Shown here: positions 1-9,365 of the stretch, piece after piece | Layout of the letters: the number at the start of each line of letters is the position of its first letter | Position numbering within the stretch: the stretch's first letter is position 1 | Assembly (NCBI GenBank): GCA_002346645.1 | Contig: DEAD01000003.1 | Span: forward strand, 1-64,000 | DNA length: 64,000 bases | From: Dehalococcoidia bacterium UBA2991 | GTDB taxonomy: Bacteria; Chloroflexota; Dehalococcoidia; Tepidiformales; Tepidiformaceae | Reading direction: 5' to 3' | Program-made: the position numbers and the translations under genes | The notes under the pieces: model-generated | Seen by the model: the letters and a program-made list of their open reading frames with translations, nothing else | What the model was told of the DNA's origin: nothing | Database searches by the model: none

Positions 1-128
1 ATGCGCTCCCACTCGAGATCCATGAATTCCTTCGAGGTGTAGCGCTCCTTGGGAATCAGCTCTGTCCCGAGGAGAGGTTCGGGAGCTTTTTCTGTGGGAG
101 TCTTGTTTCCGATCTTTTCCTGAACCAT
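1..128 (-). CDS. Rieske ring-hydroxylating oxygenase alpha subunit, N-terminal fragment
   Basis: Only the first 42 codons are in the window; the gene runs off the left edge. The start ATG (126-128) has a clear GGAGG Shine-Dalgarno at 132-137. The fragment reads ...LIPKERYTSKEFMDLEWER, nearly the same as residues 20-40 of the complete Rieske oxygenase at 5693-6973, down to long runs of identical DNA. By that similarity it is a second, paralogous Rieske [2Fe-2S] oxygenase large subunit, which would insert oxygen into an organic substrate using electrons from a reductase. The Rieske and iron ligands lie outside the window, so catalytic competence cannot be judged. Confidence 0.8.
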   Translation of the reverse strand, partial: MVQEKIGNKTPTEKAPEPLLGTELIPKERYTSKEFMDLEWER

Positions 129-216
129 ATTTTCCTCCGATGGCAATGAGACGTGCGCTGATGGTACGCCGTCCTGTCAATGGCTGCTTGCGCTAGAGTG
201 ATGGTGGAGGTTCGTC

Positions 217-609
217 ATGGTGGAAGGCAACAAATCATCCCCTAGGGAGGATAGGGCTCAAGAGATCGGGCGTTCCCTCGGACAATTTGTGCGGAAGGCG
301 CACGATGCCGCGCTAGAGGCTCAGCCTGCGGCCGACCAAATGGCCCGTCGTGCTGCAAAACTGGTGAAAGAAACTGTCGAGGCGGCCAGGCCTGAGGCGG
401 AACACTTTGCACAGGAAGCAATTGAAGCCTCTCGTCCGGCAGTTGAGCGGGCGGCACGCTATGTTCGTGACCACGAGGAGGAGCTTAGACAAGTAGGAGG
501 TGTTGCCGGCGAGGCAATTGCATGGCGCATGTTGCCCCGGCCGTTGCGCCCGTTCCTTGGAAGCGCTGTGGGGAAGTTTTTCCGCCAAAAGCCCCCTAAG
601 GGATCCTGA
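217..609 (+). CDS. Alanine-rich amphipathic helical protein, unknown function
   Basis: A 130-residue protein with a good start: GGAGG six bases before the ATG. Residues 25-95 are almost pure predicted amphipathic helix, rich in Ala, Glu and Arg. The motif EA(A/S)RP recurs 17 residues apart (about residues 55 and 72), which recalls apolipoprotein, LEA or YtxH-like helical repeats. The C-terminal part (residues 98-130) is basic and has no charged repeat. There is no signal peptide or clear membrane span. It is divergent from the Rieske fragment and ends 12 bases before the convergent flavoprotein gene. I do not recognise a family; a membrane-surface or stress-associated coiled protein is a guess. 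Confidence 0.6.
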   Translation: MVEGNKSSPREDRAQEIGRSLGQFVRKAHDAALEAQPAADQMARRAAKLVKETVEAARPEAEHFAQEAIEASRPAVERAARYVRDHEEELRQVGGVAGEAIAWRMLPRPLRPFLGSAVGKFFRQKPPKGS

Positions 610-621
610 GCTCTATCCCCT

Positions 622-1848
622 TTAGGCCCGGGCGATTACACCGAACGCTGGAGGATCGTCGCCAAGATAAGTGCTGCCTAGCTTCCGATAGTGTCGCCAA
701 GAAATTGCTGCGTGCGAGGCAGCCTGGTGAGCGTCTCGTAGGCGGCGCTCCAGCGGTGATTCCATTCGACTAGCAGTGGTCCCTGCTGTGTTATGAATCA
801 TGTCAACGATATGCCGAGTGGATTGAGCTGCGTGCACGCAGGAGAGATAATTGCGCTGTAGTACAGGCCATTCCGGGCGCGCCCGTCCGCCATCCTTTGC
901 CAGTGGCCCAAGGTGCTCTTCCGTCTCCTCCTGGGCTTCGATTAGGAAGGAACGCGCCGCTCTGTAAGTGGCCTGGGCTTCGCCTAACCGGTATTGCAAC
1001 TCTGGCTGATCGGCCAACAGACTTCCTGACGTCCAAGGGGTCTTCGTCATTGCCAATGCGATCAGGTCGTCAATAGCCCCACGGCAGATTCCGAGTGCAA
1101 CTGCACCTTTGTTGTAGTGGGCCTGCATCGGGTTGCGATAGGTTGGATTGGGGAAGGTTTCACAGGTGCTGAAGAGGTCCATTGGCAGGGTTGCCTGCTC
1201 TGGGATGAATGCGCCATCAACTTTTACATCGTGACTTCCCGAACCACGAAGTCCGGCTGTGTCCCACGTGTCGACGATTTCCCAGTCGTCTCGAGGAATG
1301 AGGAAAGCCTTTTCGGAAGAACCTCCACCCTCTCGTGGTACTCCAACAGAACCTGTGTGAACGAGTGTCCAGGTGGCATTGTGACAGCCGCTTCCAAAGG
1401 AGCCTTGGCACCAGAGTCGCCAGCCGCCTTCCTCCCGTCGGGCACGGGCATTTTGAAGCCCTGGGCCTACGCCTCCACAGGTAAGAACTCGCCAATCGTC
1501 GTAGTACTCATGGGCGAAGTCGACGGTCATACGCCGAAGCACAAGGGCATTGATTTCGGAGTTGATGTGGATGCACCAGCCCACTGATCCGTCGATGGCA
1601 GAGGCTGCCTCGACGATTTCGATCTGCTCCCGGGCACGCAGATCCTCCCCGCCCAGCTCTTGTGGCAATGCGAAACGGTAGAGCCCCTGGTCGGCGATCT
1701 CGTTCGAGGCCCACGACGGAAGGTGTCGAATTTCCTGGGCTTCGTCTCCGGCCTTCAGAAGTGCTTCCTTCATTCCCTGAAGGCGCTCGAGGGGTGGTGC
1801 GGTTTCCTGGAGTACTTTGCTTCGTTCGATGATTTCGGCTCGCACCAT
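622..1848 (-). CDS. Acyl-CoA dehydrogenase-like flavoprotein (HsaA/HpaH monooxygenase type)
   Basis: The 408-residue protein has the acyl-CoA dehydrogenase fold as used by flavin-dependent aromatic hydroxylases. An N-terminal helical domain contains YRFALPQELGGE (about residues 56-67). The middle beta domain carries GSFGSGCHNATW near residue 150. The C-terminal helical bundle ends in the ALA/HYRKLGSTYLGDDP region typical of type-2 C-termini. Members of this group use reduced flavin and O2 to hydroxylate phenolics or steroid-derived rings, or act on acyl-CoA. The start ATG has GGGAGG six bases upstream. The small gene 1907-2272 lies just upstream on the same strand. Substrate is unknown; a true acyl-CoA dehydrogenase is the alternative. 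Confidence 0.75.
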   Translation of the reverse strand: MVRAEIIERSKVLQETAPPLERLQGMKEALLKAGDEAQEIRHLPSWASNEIADQGLYRFALPQELGGEDLRAREQIEIVEAASAIDGSVGWCIHINSEINALVLRRMTVDFAHEYYDDWRVLTCGGVGPGLQNARARREEGGWRLWCQGSFGSGCHNATWTLVHTGSVGVPREGGGSSEKAFLIPRDDWEIVDTWDTAGLRGSGSHDVKVDGAFIPEQATLPMDLFSTCETFPNPTYRNPMQAHYNKGAVALGICRGAIDDLIALAMTKTPWTSGSLLADQPELQYRLGEAQATYRAARSFLIEAQEETEEHLGPLAKDGGRARPEWPVLQRNYLSCVHAAQSTRHIVDMIHNTAGTTASRMESPLERRLRDAHQAASHAAISWRHYRKLGSTYLGDDPPAFGVIARA

Positions 1849-1906
1849 AGGGGGCCTCCCACCAACTGGTTGCGCAATTCTATGGGACTAGGAAGAGCCT
1901 AGCTTG

Positions 1907-2272
1907 CTAGCTGCGGTCGATCCGTCGAATAGCTTCGGTTGCAAAGGGAAGGTTTGGCCTCATCTTGAGGGCGTACTCGTAGTCAATGCGTGCGTGGTAG
2001 GCCCGGTTCTGTGCCTCGTGTGCCTTCCCACGCAGGACAAAGGCAGCTGCTCCCACTTCGATCGGCATGGGTGTTTCAGGCTCTCCTAGCTCCACCTCGA
2101 GCGTGTGCATCGCAAGACCAGGCTTCCCATTCTCTAGCTGTCGGTGCGCATCACAGAGCGCTGTGATGCCAGGGTGGTCAAGGCCAAGAGTGCGGGCATT
2201 GGTAACTCCTAGTTCGACCAGAACAGCGAAGAGCACTTCGTTATTTGCGATCTCTTGGTCAGCTTCGCTCAC
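1907..2272 (-). CDS. Small TPR-like hypothetical protein
   Basis: A 121-residue protein starting at a GTG (2270-2272) with GGAGGA about seven bases upstream. It is helical. Around residues 80-110 (AHEAQNRAYHARIDYEYALKM) it resembles one tetratricopeptide-type helix-turn-helix. The N-terminal half has no recognisable motif, and there is no signal peptide or cysteine cluster. It sits 58 bases upstream of the flavoprotein on the same strand, so the two may be cotranscribed; a partner or scaffold role would be inference. Family not recognised. Confidence 0.55.
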   Translation of the reverse strand: MSEADQEIANNEVLFAVLVELGVTNARTLGLDHPGITALCDAHRQLENGKPGLAMHTLEVELGEPETPMPIEVGAAAFVLRGKAHEAQNRAYHARIDYEYALKMRPNLPFATEAIRRIDRS

Positions 2273-2545
2273 GCGTGTCCTCCGTCTGCCGCGCGAGGGT
2301 ACGGCTGTGCGCTGTGCCCCGCAATCGGGGTCGGTCTGGTTTTGCGAGTCCTGGGTACAGTTTTTTTGCGTCCTGCAGTACGAGGGTGCTTTCTAGCCAA
2401 TGAGATAATGCGTTCTGGATGACCGACCTCGTTTTCCTGGACCAGTTGGACGAGTGCAACCTCTGGGGCTTGTAGAGGTTCTGAACTGGTTCCCCCTCGG
2501 GTGCCCTACCATACGAAGGCGCGACAGCAGGCGCAGGGAGTTTCT

Positions 2546-4021
2546 GTGAGCGGTAGAGTTTGGCTTGTGGGCGCTGGTCCGGGTGATCCCGGCTTGATTA
2601 CCCTTGCGGGCCTTGAAGCAGTGCGCACCGCGGACGTCGTTCTCTACGATGCCTTGGCACCCCAGTCGCTTCTCAGGGAGGCCTCAGCTGACGCAGAGCT
2701 AATGGCCGTTGGTAAGCGCGTTGGTGCCCATACTGCGAGCCAGGCTGAAATCGAAACCCTCATGTTGGCGCGGGCGAAAGAAGGCAAGCAGGTTGTCCGG
2801 CTAAAGGGCGGTGACCCCTTTGTGTTTGGACGTGGAGCTGAGGAGTTGAAGGCCTGTCATCAGGCGGGTATTCCCTGCACGGTGGTGCCGGGTGTTACGT
2901 CTGCCATCGGAGCTCTCGCCTATGCAGGGATTCCAGTGACACATCGTGGCTTGTCAGGTGCTTTTATGGTCATCAACGCGCGAAGTCTCGGTGATGGGCG
3001 CACTAGTTGGCGCGCTGCCGCAGAGGTCGACACTCTTGTGATGCTAATGGGAGCTTATACCCTGGCCGAGTGTACCGACCGACTCATAAAGGAGGGGCGC
3101 TCCGCCGAGAATCCCGCTGCTTCTATACAGTGGGGAACCCGGTCAGACCAGAGGCTTGTGAAGGGTAGTCTTGGTGACATCGCTGACAGGATGACTGAAG
3201 CGGGTCTTGATAGCCCATTGGTGACTGTTGTCGGGAAGGTTGCCGCTCTAGCGGAAGACCTAGCGTGGTTCCATCCTGGGGCTCTAGCCGGTCGCCGTAT
3301 TGCGGTTACCCGATCTCGCACTCAGGCGAGCGAATTAGTGAACCTGCTTGAGGCGGAGGGGGCAATTGTGACCGAGGCACCTACTATCGAACTCGTCTCG
3401 CGGAACAGCTCCCCCGAGCTTTGGGAGGCTGTTACCAAACCAGCTGATTGGTGGGCTTTCAGTAGCGCGAACGGTGTTGAGGCAGCTATGCAGACACTGT
3501 TTTTAGGAGGGCTGGATTCGCGGGCTCTTGCTGGTATTCAGCTAGCCGCTGTAGGCGATGCGACTGCTGCTGCGCTAAGTCGTTATGGCCTGAGGGCTGA
3601 CTTTGTTCCAGAGGATTCGTGGTCAGCTGCCCTTGCGAATCTCCCGGCTGAGTCCGGTGATAAGGTCACCATTTTCCAATCCAATCTTTCACCGCCAGAC
3701 CTTCTTCTCGCACTGAAGGCGCGAGGGCTGGCCGTTCTCTCGGTGACTGCTTATGAGAACAGGGCAGTACCTCTGACCAAGGACCAGGAAGCTGCTTTGA
3801 GCGAAGCTGACGCAGTTACCTTTACCAGCAGCTCGACGGCACAGAATTTACATCAGGCCCTTGGCCAGGAGGCAAACCTTGGCGGTGCGCTAATCAGTAT
3901 CGGACCCAGCACTTCAAGTGCACTAGTTGAGTGCTTCGGGCGCGTCGATTACGAAGCTACCGCTCCAGGACTTGAGGAATTAGTTCGTGCTGTCATCGAA
4001 GCCTTGGAGGACGTGCAGTGA
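2546..4021 (+). CDS. cobA-hemD: Uroporphyrinogen-III C-methyltransferase / uroporphyrinogen-III synthase fusion
   Basis: Two enzymes of tetrapyrrole synthesis in one chain of about 491 residues. Residues 1-240 are SUMT (CobA), which uses SAM to make precorrin-2. It shows VGAGPGDPGLITLAG, GGDPFVFGRGAEE and VVPGVTSAIG. Residues from about 246 (GRRIAVTRSRTQASEL) are HemD, which closes hydroxymethylbilane to uroporphyrinogen III; it keeps SSANGVEA and FTSSSTAQN. I chose the GTG at 2546 because AGGGAG sits five bases before it; an ATG at 2501 would add 15 residues without a visible ribosome site. The next gene, a chelatase, overlaps by four bases, so the pair makes a siroheme branch. The precorrin-2 dehydrogenase is not in the window. 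Confidence 0.93.
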   Translation: MSGRVWLVGAGPGDPGLITLAGLEAVRTADVVLYDALAPQSLLREASADAELMAVGKRVGAHTASQAEIETLMLARAKEGKQVVRLKGGDPFVFGRGAEELKACHQAGIPCTVVPGVTSAIGALAYAGIPVTHRGLSGAFMVINARSLGDGRTSWRAAAEVDTLVMLMGAYTLAECTDRLIKEGRSAENPAASIQWGTRSDQRLVKGSLGDIADRMTEAGLDSPLVTVVGKVAALAEDLAWFHPGALAGRRIAVTRSRTQASELVNLLEAEGAIVTEAPTIELVSRNSSPELWEAVTKPADWWAFSSANGVEAAMQTLFLGGLDSRALAGIQLAAVGDATAAALSRYGLRADFVPEDSWSAALANLPAESGDKVTIFQSNLSPPDLLLALKARGLAVLSVTAYENRAVPLTKDQEAALSEADAVTFTSSSTAQNLHQALGQEANLGGALISIGPSTSSALVECFGRVDYEATAPGLEELVRAVIEALEDVQ

Positions 4022-4731
4022 GTAAAGCACTCCTCCTGGCTGGTCACGGATCTCATTTGAACTCCCGATCTAGCGAAGCAGTGCGAGCTCATGCTCGAAA
4101 GTTGGCAAGCACTGGTGTTTGGGATGAGGTGCGGGTTGCATTTTGGAAGGAAGAACCTTCCTTAGCGCGTGCGCTGGATGGCTGTGTGGCTGAAGACGTA
4201 ACAGTTGTTCCAGTTTTCATGTCGGAGGGCTACTTCACAAGCGATGTCATTCCCACCGAAATGGATCTTGAAGGGCCTGTGACCCGGCGCAGGGGCAGAA
4301 CGGTTCGGTGTACGGACCCCGTAGGTGTGCATCCTGCACTTGCTGACATCATTGTTGAGCGGGCACTGGAGGTGGGTACCAAACCGGTCGATGTGGTCTT
4401 CGTGCTAGGGCATGGGACAGATCGCAACGTCGACTCGTCGAACAGTGTTCACCAGCAAATTAAGCGAGTGAGCACGCTGGATCGTTTCGCAGAGGTCTTC
4501 GCTGTCTTTACTGATCAAGAGCCCAATATTAGGTCTGTTCTGGATCTTGCCCAGGGGAGAGCTGCAACGATAGTGCCGTTTTTCGTCTCAGAGGGATGGC
4601 ATGTCGGACAGGTTGCTGCTGAAGGTGCCGCTGGCATCCGGTATACGGAGCCAGCCGGCACACATCGTGACCTTGCCACCGTCATTACTGACCTTGCTCA
4701 GGAAGTACTTAGTTCTGAGAAGCAATCCTAA
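4018..4731 (+). CDS. Sirohydrochlorin chelatase, CbiX/SirB family
   Basis: A 237-residue chelatase that inserts iron or cobalt into sirohydrochlorin. Two similar halves are visible. Each begins with a metal-binding His motif: LLLAGHGSH near residue 6 and VFVLGHGTD near residue 128. Each also has a V-P-F/V-F-(M/V)-SEG segment (VVPVFMSEGYF and IVPFFVSEGWH) carrying part of the substrate site. The tandem two-domain length fits the larger CbiX/SirB forms. The GTG start overlaps the stop of cobA-hemD in GTGA, which implies translational coupling and a shared role in siroheme or cobalamin synthesis. Its stop overlaps that of the convergent SDR gene. Confidence 0.88.
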   Translation: MSKALLLAGHGSHLNSRSSEAVRAHARKLASTGVWDEVRVAFWKEEPSLARALDGCVAEDVTVVPVFMSEGYFTSDVIPTEMDLEGPVTRRRGRTVRCTDPVGVHPALADIIVERALEVGTKPVDVVFVLGHGTDRNVDSSNSVHQQIKRVSTLDRFAEVFAVFTDQEPNIRSVLDLAQGRAATIVPFFVSEGWHVGQVAAEGAAGIRYTEPAGTHRDLATVITDLAQEVLSSEKQS

Positions 4732-5603
4732 TTGAGTTCCTTTGGGCCGCCTGCGAAGACTGTGGGCCGGACGACAGCAGGTGTTCCGTCCTCGAGGATA
4801 TTCTGCATACGCCTCTGGATCTGCCCTTCGTGATCCTCATGTGTGAGGATGTAGAAGCGGTCTATCTTGATAGCTTCTAGTACACACTCCGCCGCCCAGT
4901 CGGTCGTGAGGGTAGGTAGACCCCCCGCAGGACTAAATCCAGGTGTGCTCTGTGCGCGCTCCTCTAGTTCCTCTGTGTTTAGGTCCCGCAGGGAAGCTGG
5001 GCGATTGCGGTCGGAGTTCCGCAGGTTCGTTGCTACGACTCCTGGGCAGAGCACTGATACCCCGACATTTGAGTTGGCATCCTGTAGCTCGGAATGCAGC
5101 GTCTCTGAGAGAGTAACGACGCCGTGCTTGCTAACGTTGTAGGGTCCCGATCCGGCAACGGAAACGAGGCCGGCCATAGAGGCAGTATTCACGATGTGTC
5201 CCTCGTCCTGCTCAACTAGATGCGGTGCGAACACACGAACCCCGTGAATCACCCCCCAAAGGTTTACACGCAGCACAAACTCCCAGTCGTTGGTGGTCAA
5301 TTCCCACAATCGACCTCGAATCCCTACGCCTGCGTTATTGCAGACCACATGGACGGCACCGAAATGTTCAAGAGTGCGCTCACCAAGGTTGTCCATGGAA
5401 GCTGCATCTCCTGCATCCGTTTTAACCGTTAGGACTTCGGTGCCGCTCTCGCGTAAGCCTTGGGCTGCTCCTTCGAGGGCATCTTCCTCGATATCGGAGA
5501 GGACGATACGCATCCCTTCGGCAGCAAACCGGTGAGCCATGCCGAGCCCAATGCCACTCGCCCCACCTGTGATCACAGCTACTTTGCCGGCGAAATCTTT
5601 CAT
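4728..5603 (-). CDS. Short-chain dehydrogenase/reductase
   Basis: A classical SDR of 291 residues. It has the cofactor motif TGGASGIG (about residues 12-19), an acidic LSD at the end of strand 2 that favours NAD(H), NNAG near residue 89, a catalytic Ser in TASMAG, and YNVSK near residue 158. The C-terminal tail of about 50 residues (HEDHEGQIQRRMQNIL) is longer than in FabG-like enzymes. It follows the Rieske gene at 5693 on the same strand after about 90 bases and has its own GGAGGG site. It therefore probably oxidises an alcohol or diol from that pathway, though the substrate is unknown. Stop codons overlap with cbiX. Confidence 0.85.
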   Translation of the reverse strand: MKDFAGKVAVITGGASGIGLGMAHRFAAEGMRIVLSDIEEDALEGAAQGLRESGTEVLTVKTDAGDAASMDNLGERTLEHFGAVHVVCNNAGVGIRGRLWELTTNDWEFVLRVNLWGVIHGVRVFAPHLVEQDEGHIVNTASMAGLVSVAGSGPYNVSKHGVVTLSETLHSELQDANSNVGVSVLCPGVVATNLRNSDRNRPASLRDLNTEELEERAQSTPGFSPAGGLPTLTTDWAAECVLEAIKIDRFYILTHEDHEGQIQRRMQNILEDGTPAVVRPTVFAGGPKELN

Positions 5604-5692
5604 GTCGATGGCCCTCCTCGTGGAGAGCGCAGCCTACAGCAAGAAGTCACCTGGCACGTTTCGCGGTATTTCTCAACGGGGGACTAGAGGGC

Positions 5693-6973
<1,281 letters not shown>

Positions 6974-7075
6974 GCGATTTCTCCCTGTGCAATGTGCTCG
7001 CCAGAAGGTGGCGTGCACCATTCGCGCTTACTTCTCAACAATCCTACCTGCGCTGTCAACGCGCGTGGGCATTTT

Positions 7076-7855
7076 TTAGGCAGGGGCGAGGGCCGCGATT
7101 TCCTCAAGGCTCTGAGCTCGTGGTGTGCCTGAGGTTCCGAACACGAAGGTTTCTCCGCTAGGACCATCGGATCCATGAGAAAGGATATTGATGACGGCCT
7201 GCCCTAAGTCTTCGGGTCGCATCCCTGCTTCCGCTGCTGCAGCCGAGACGGCGCGTAGCATTGGTGTATCGGTTGCGCCCATGCAAAGGCCATTCACGCG
7301 GATGTTGTGTTCTGCCAGTTCGATTGCCCAGGTCTCTACCTGGCGCCACTGCACCCATTTGGCGCAGTCGTAACCACTGGCAGCCCCTCCCGTCATCAGG
7401 TGCCCTTCCTTGATGTGTTCCGTGATGACGTTGATGATTTCGCCGCCGCCAACCGCCTGCATGGCCGGGGTGGCTGCTCGGGCGCAGTAGAAGCTTCCCA
7501 TAGCGCAGATGTCTAGGGAGCTCTCATAGGCGGTAGTTTGGGACTCGTAGGTACCGTTGGTAAGAGTGGTATCTGCATATATGGCGGCGTTATTTACGAG
7601 TATGTCAATGCGCCCCAAGCGCTGTAGGGCGCTGTTCATTGCGCGTCGTACCTGTGTTTTGTCTGCTACGTCACAGTCGATGGCGATTCCCTGCTGCCCT
7701 GTTGCCCGCACCTGGGCAGCTGTCTCTGCGTTGTGGACGGCGTCTATGTCGAAGCTAGCGATGTCTGCGCCGTTCTCTGCGAGCGCTACTGCGATCCCGC
7801 GACCAATTCCTACTGCTGCCCCAGTAATTACGGCAGTTTTTCCCTCAAGCAACAT
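7076..7855 (-). CDS. SDR oxidoreductase of the GLCMGATD subgroup
   Basis: A 259-residue SDR with TGAAVGIGRG (about residues 11-20), an acidic SFD at strand 2 (NAD preference), VNNAA near residue 86, and YDCAKW as the Tyr-Lys pair. The usual catalytic Ser position reads NVITEH, with Ile/Thr instead of a clear Ser. After the active site comes RVNGLCMGATDTPM, a signature shared with the SDRs at 52842 and 53705. The start at 7855 follows GGAGGA; a nine-residue extension is unlikely. It is probably the first gene of a three-gene unit with the Rieske oxygenase and a second SDR. Confidence 0.85.
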   Translation of the reverse strand: MLLEGKTAVITGAAVGIGRGIAVALAENGADIASFDIDAVHNAETAAQVRATGQQGIAIDCDVADKTQVRRAMNSALQRLGRIDILVNNAAIYADTTLTNGTYESQTTAYESSLDICAMGSFYCARAATPAMQAVGGGEIINVITEHIKEGHLMTGGAASGYDCAKWVQWRQVETWAIELAEHNIRVNGLCMGATDTPMLRAVSAAAAEAGMRPEDLGQAVINILSHGSDGPSGETFVFGTSGTPRAQSLEEIAALAPA

Positions 7856-8055
7856 GGTTTTCCTCCTGCCCCTGCTAAGCAAGGGCCCTGATTCTGGCCG
7901 ATCCAGGGTGGGCTCGCCAAGCCCTAGTAAGCTTTTTATTAGTTCAGTGGCCTGGAAAATCAGATGCCGAGAGTCAAAATGAATAGGTAATAAACGTTGG
8001 TCTACGATCAGCAGAGCATAGATGTGACGCCAAAGAAACGTAAACTCCGGGTCTG

Positions 8056-9351
8056 ATGCCCCCTCTGCCCCTCCGATCCCCTCGCGTTCTTCAATCCCTC
8101 CTCACCCTTTCTGCTTTTCGCGCCTTTCATCATCGTAACTTTCGGCTGCTGCTTGCCGGGACAGTGCTCGTTGGTCTTGTTGGACCCCTCCATTTCGTCA
8201 CACAGATCTTCTGGGTTCAGGATGTTTACGAGGACCAACAGATCATTTACACGGGGGTACTCATGGGTGCGCGGGGCGTGGCTACGCTCCTTTTCAGTCT
8301 CATCGGTGGAGCCTTCGCCGATCGTTTTGAGCGGCGTCTTGTGCTCCTTTCCTGCGAGTCGACCACGCTAGTCCTCAATGTTTTTGTTGCCCTCTTCATG
8401 TTGTTGATGCCCTTTGGTGATGCCACGTTCTTTGGGGTGGTTGCGCTCACTTTTCTTGCTTCGGCAACCCAGGCTATTGACCATCCCGCTAGGCAGGCGA
8501 GTATCCCGGCTGTAGTGGGTATGGAAGATCTCGGAAATGCGATCAGCCTGAATTCTGCCGCCCAGCAACTGATGATTCCTATCACAATTCCCGTTGCGGC
8601 TGTCCTGAATTCGCAATTCGGTCCTGGAGCTCTTTATGCAGGTTCGCTCCTAGTTTGGCTCGGCATAATTCCCCTCATTGCAATGCTTGATTACGAGAGT
8701 CGCGGAGGAGCCGGTCGACAGGTCCTTCGTGCCGTGTCTGATGGCCTGCGGTACACGCGCCGCCATGTCGTGATCTTTGCAGCGGTGGCGCTCGTTTTCG
8801 TGATGCATGGTGTTGGCATGCCTGGTGTTGGCAATCTCGGTGTGATCTGGGCTACTGAAGTATTGGATGCCGGCGAAAAAGGATTCGCTCTCATGGCTCT
8901 TGGTTGGGGCGGGGGTGCCGTTGTTGGGTCTTTGTACTTTGCTCAACGCCCCGATGTTGCCGGCCGAGGATGGACTCTAGTGTTGGCCGCCATTTGCTTC
9001 GCGGTGAGCGCGATCTTGTTCGCCTACTCTCGGTCGCTCTGGTTCACAGCAATCACGAATGTCGGCTTGGGGGTCTCTCTCTCAGCCTCGACGGTAAGTG
9101 CTTCCGTCATCGTTCAGGAAAAAGTGGTGGAGGGAATGCGGGGGCGGGTTATGGCCCTATTCCCTCTCACCAATGGGGTTGCCATGCTTCTTACGTTCCC
9201 AATCAGTGCGTTCGCCCAGCAATTGGGCCTCCCGATTGTTGTTTCTGCTTTAGGCTGGACAACCCTTGGGCTGTCAGCAGTAATTATTCTGGCGTTGCCC
9301 CAGATTCGGGGTGTTCGTCCAGGATCGAACAACTCCACCGCACCAGGTTAG
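8056..9351 (+). CDS. MFS exporter, EntS/MFS_3-like
   Basis: An integral membrane protein of 431 residues with about twelve hydrophobic segments. The N-terminus FHHRNFRLLLAG and the loop GGAFADRFERRLVLL between helices 2 and 3 match the enterobactin-exporter (EntS) branch of the major facilitator superfamily. Around residues 140-150, the segment DHPARQASIP is also typical. It probably exports a small hydrophobic compound by proton antiport. A clear ribosome site was not seen. A close family relative lies at 54599-55879. The stop is 12 bases from the convergent clpC stop. Confidence 0.85.
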   Translation: MPPLPLRSPRVLQSLLTLSAFRAFHHRNFRLLLAGTVLVGLVGPLHFVTQIFWVQDVYEDQQIIYTGVLMGARGVATLLFSLIGGAFADRFERRLVLLSCESTTLVLNVFVALFMLLMPFGDATFFGVVALTFLASATQAIDHPARQASIPAVVGMEDLGNAISLNSAAQQLMIPITIPVAAVLNSQFGPGALYAGSLLVWLGIIPLIAMLDYESRGGAGRQVLRAVSDGLRYTRRHVVIFAAVALVFVMHGVGMPGVGNLGVIWATEVLDAGEKGFALMALGWGGGAVVGSLYFAQRPDVAGRGWTLVLAAICFAVSAILFAYSRSLWFTAITNVGLGVSLSASTVSASVIVQEKVVEGMRGRVMALFPLTNGVAMLLTFPISAFAQQLGLPIVVSALGWTTLGLSAVIILALPQIRGVRPGSNNSTAPG

Positions 9352-9365
9352 GTCCGGCCGACCTA
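9349..9365. terminator. Weak hairpin between convergent MFS and clpC genes
   Basis: TAGGTC and GACCTA pair across a five-base CGGCC loop, exactly in the 11-base space between two convergent stops. No T-run follows on either strand, so intrinsic termination is only possible, not evident. Confidence 0.3.

Noticed and set aside
1117..1587. Open frame of 156 codons opposite the acyl-CoA-dehydrogenase-like gene
   Set aside because: Antisense shadow with no recognisable features.
2259..2459. Possible 66-residue gene upstream of the TPR-like gene
   Set aside because: It overlaps the start and GGAGGA site of a better gene and has no motif.
2273..2545. Possible cobalamin or other riboswitch before cobA-hemD
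   Set aside because: No B12-box sequence or multi-stem layout was found.
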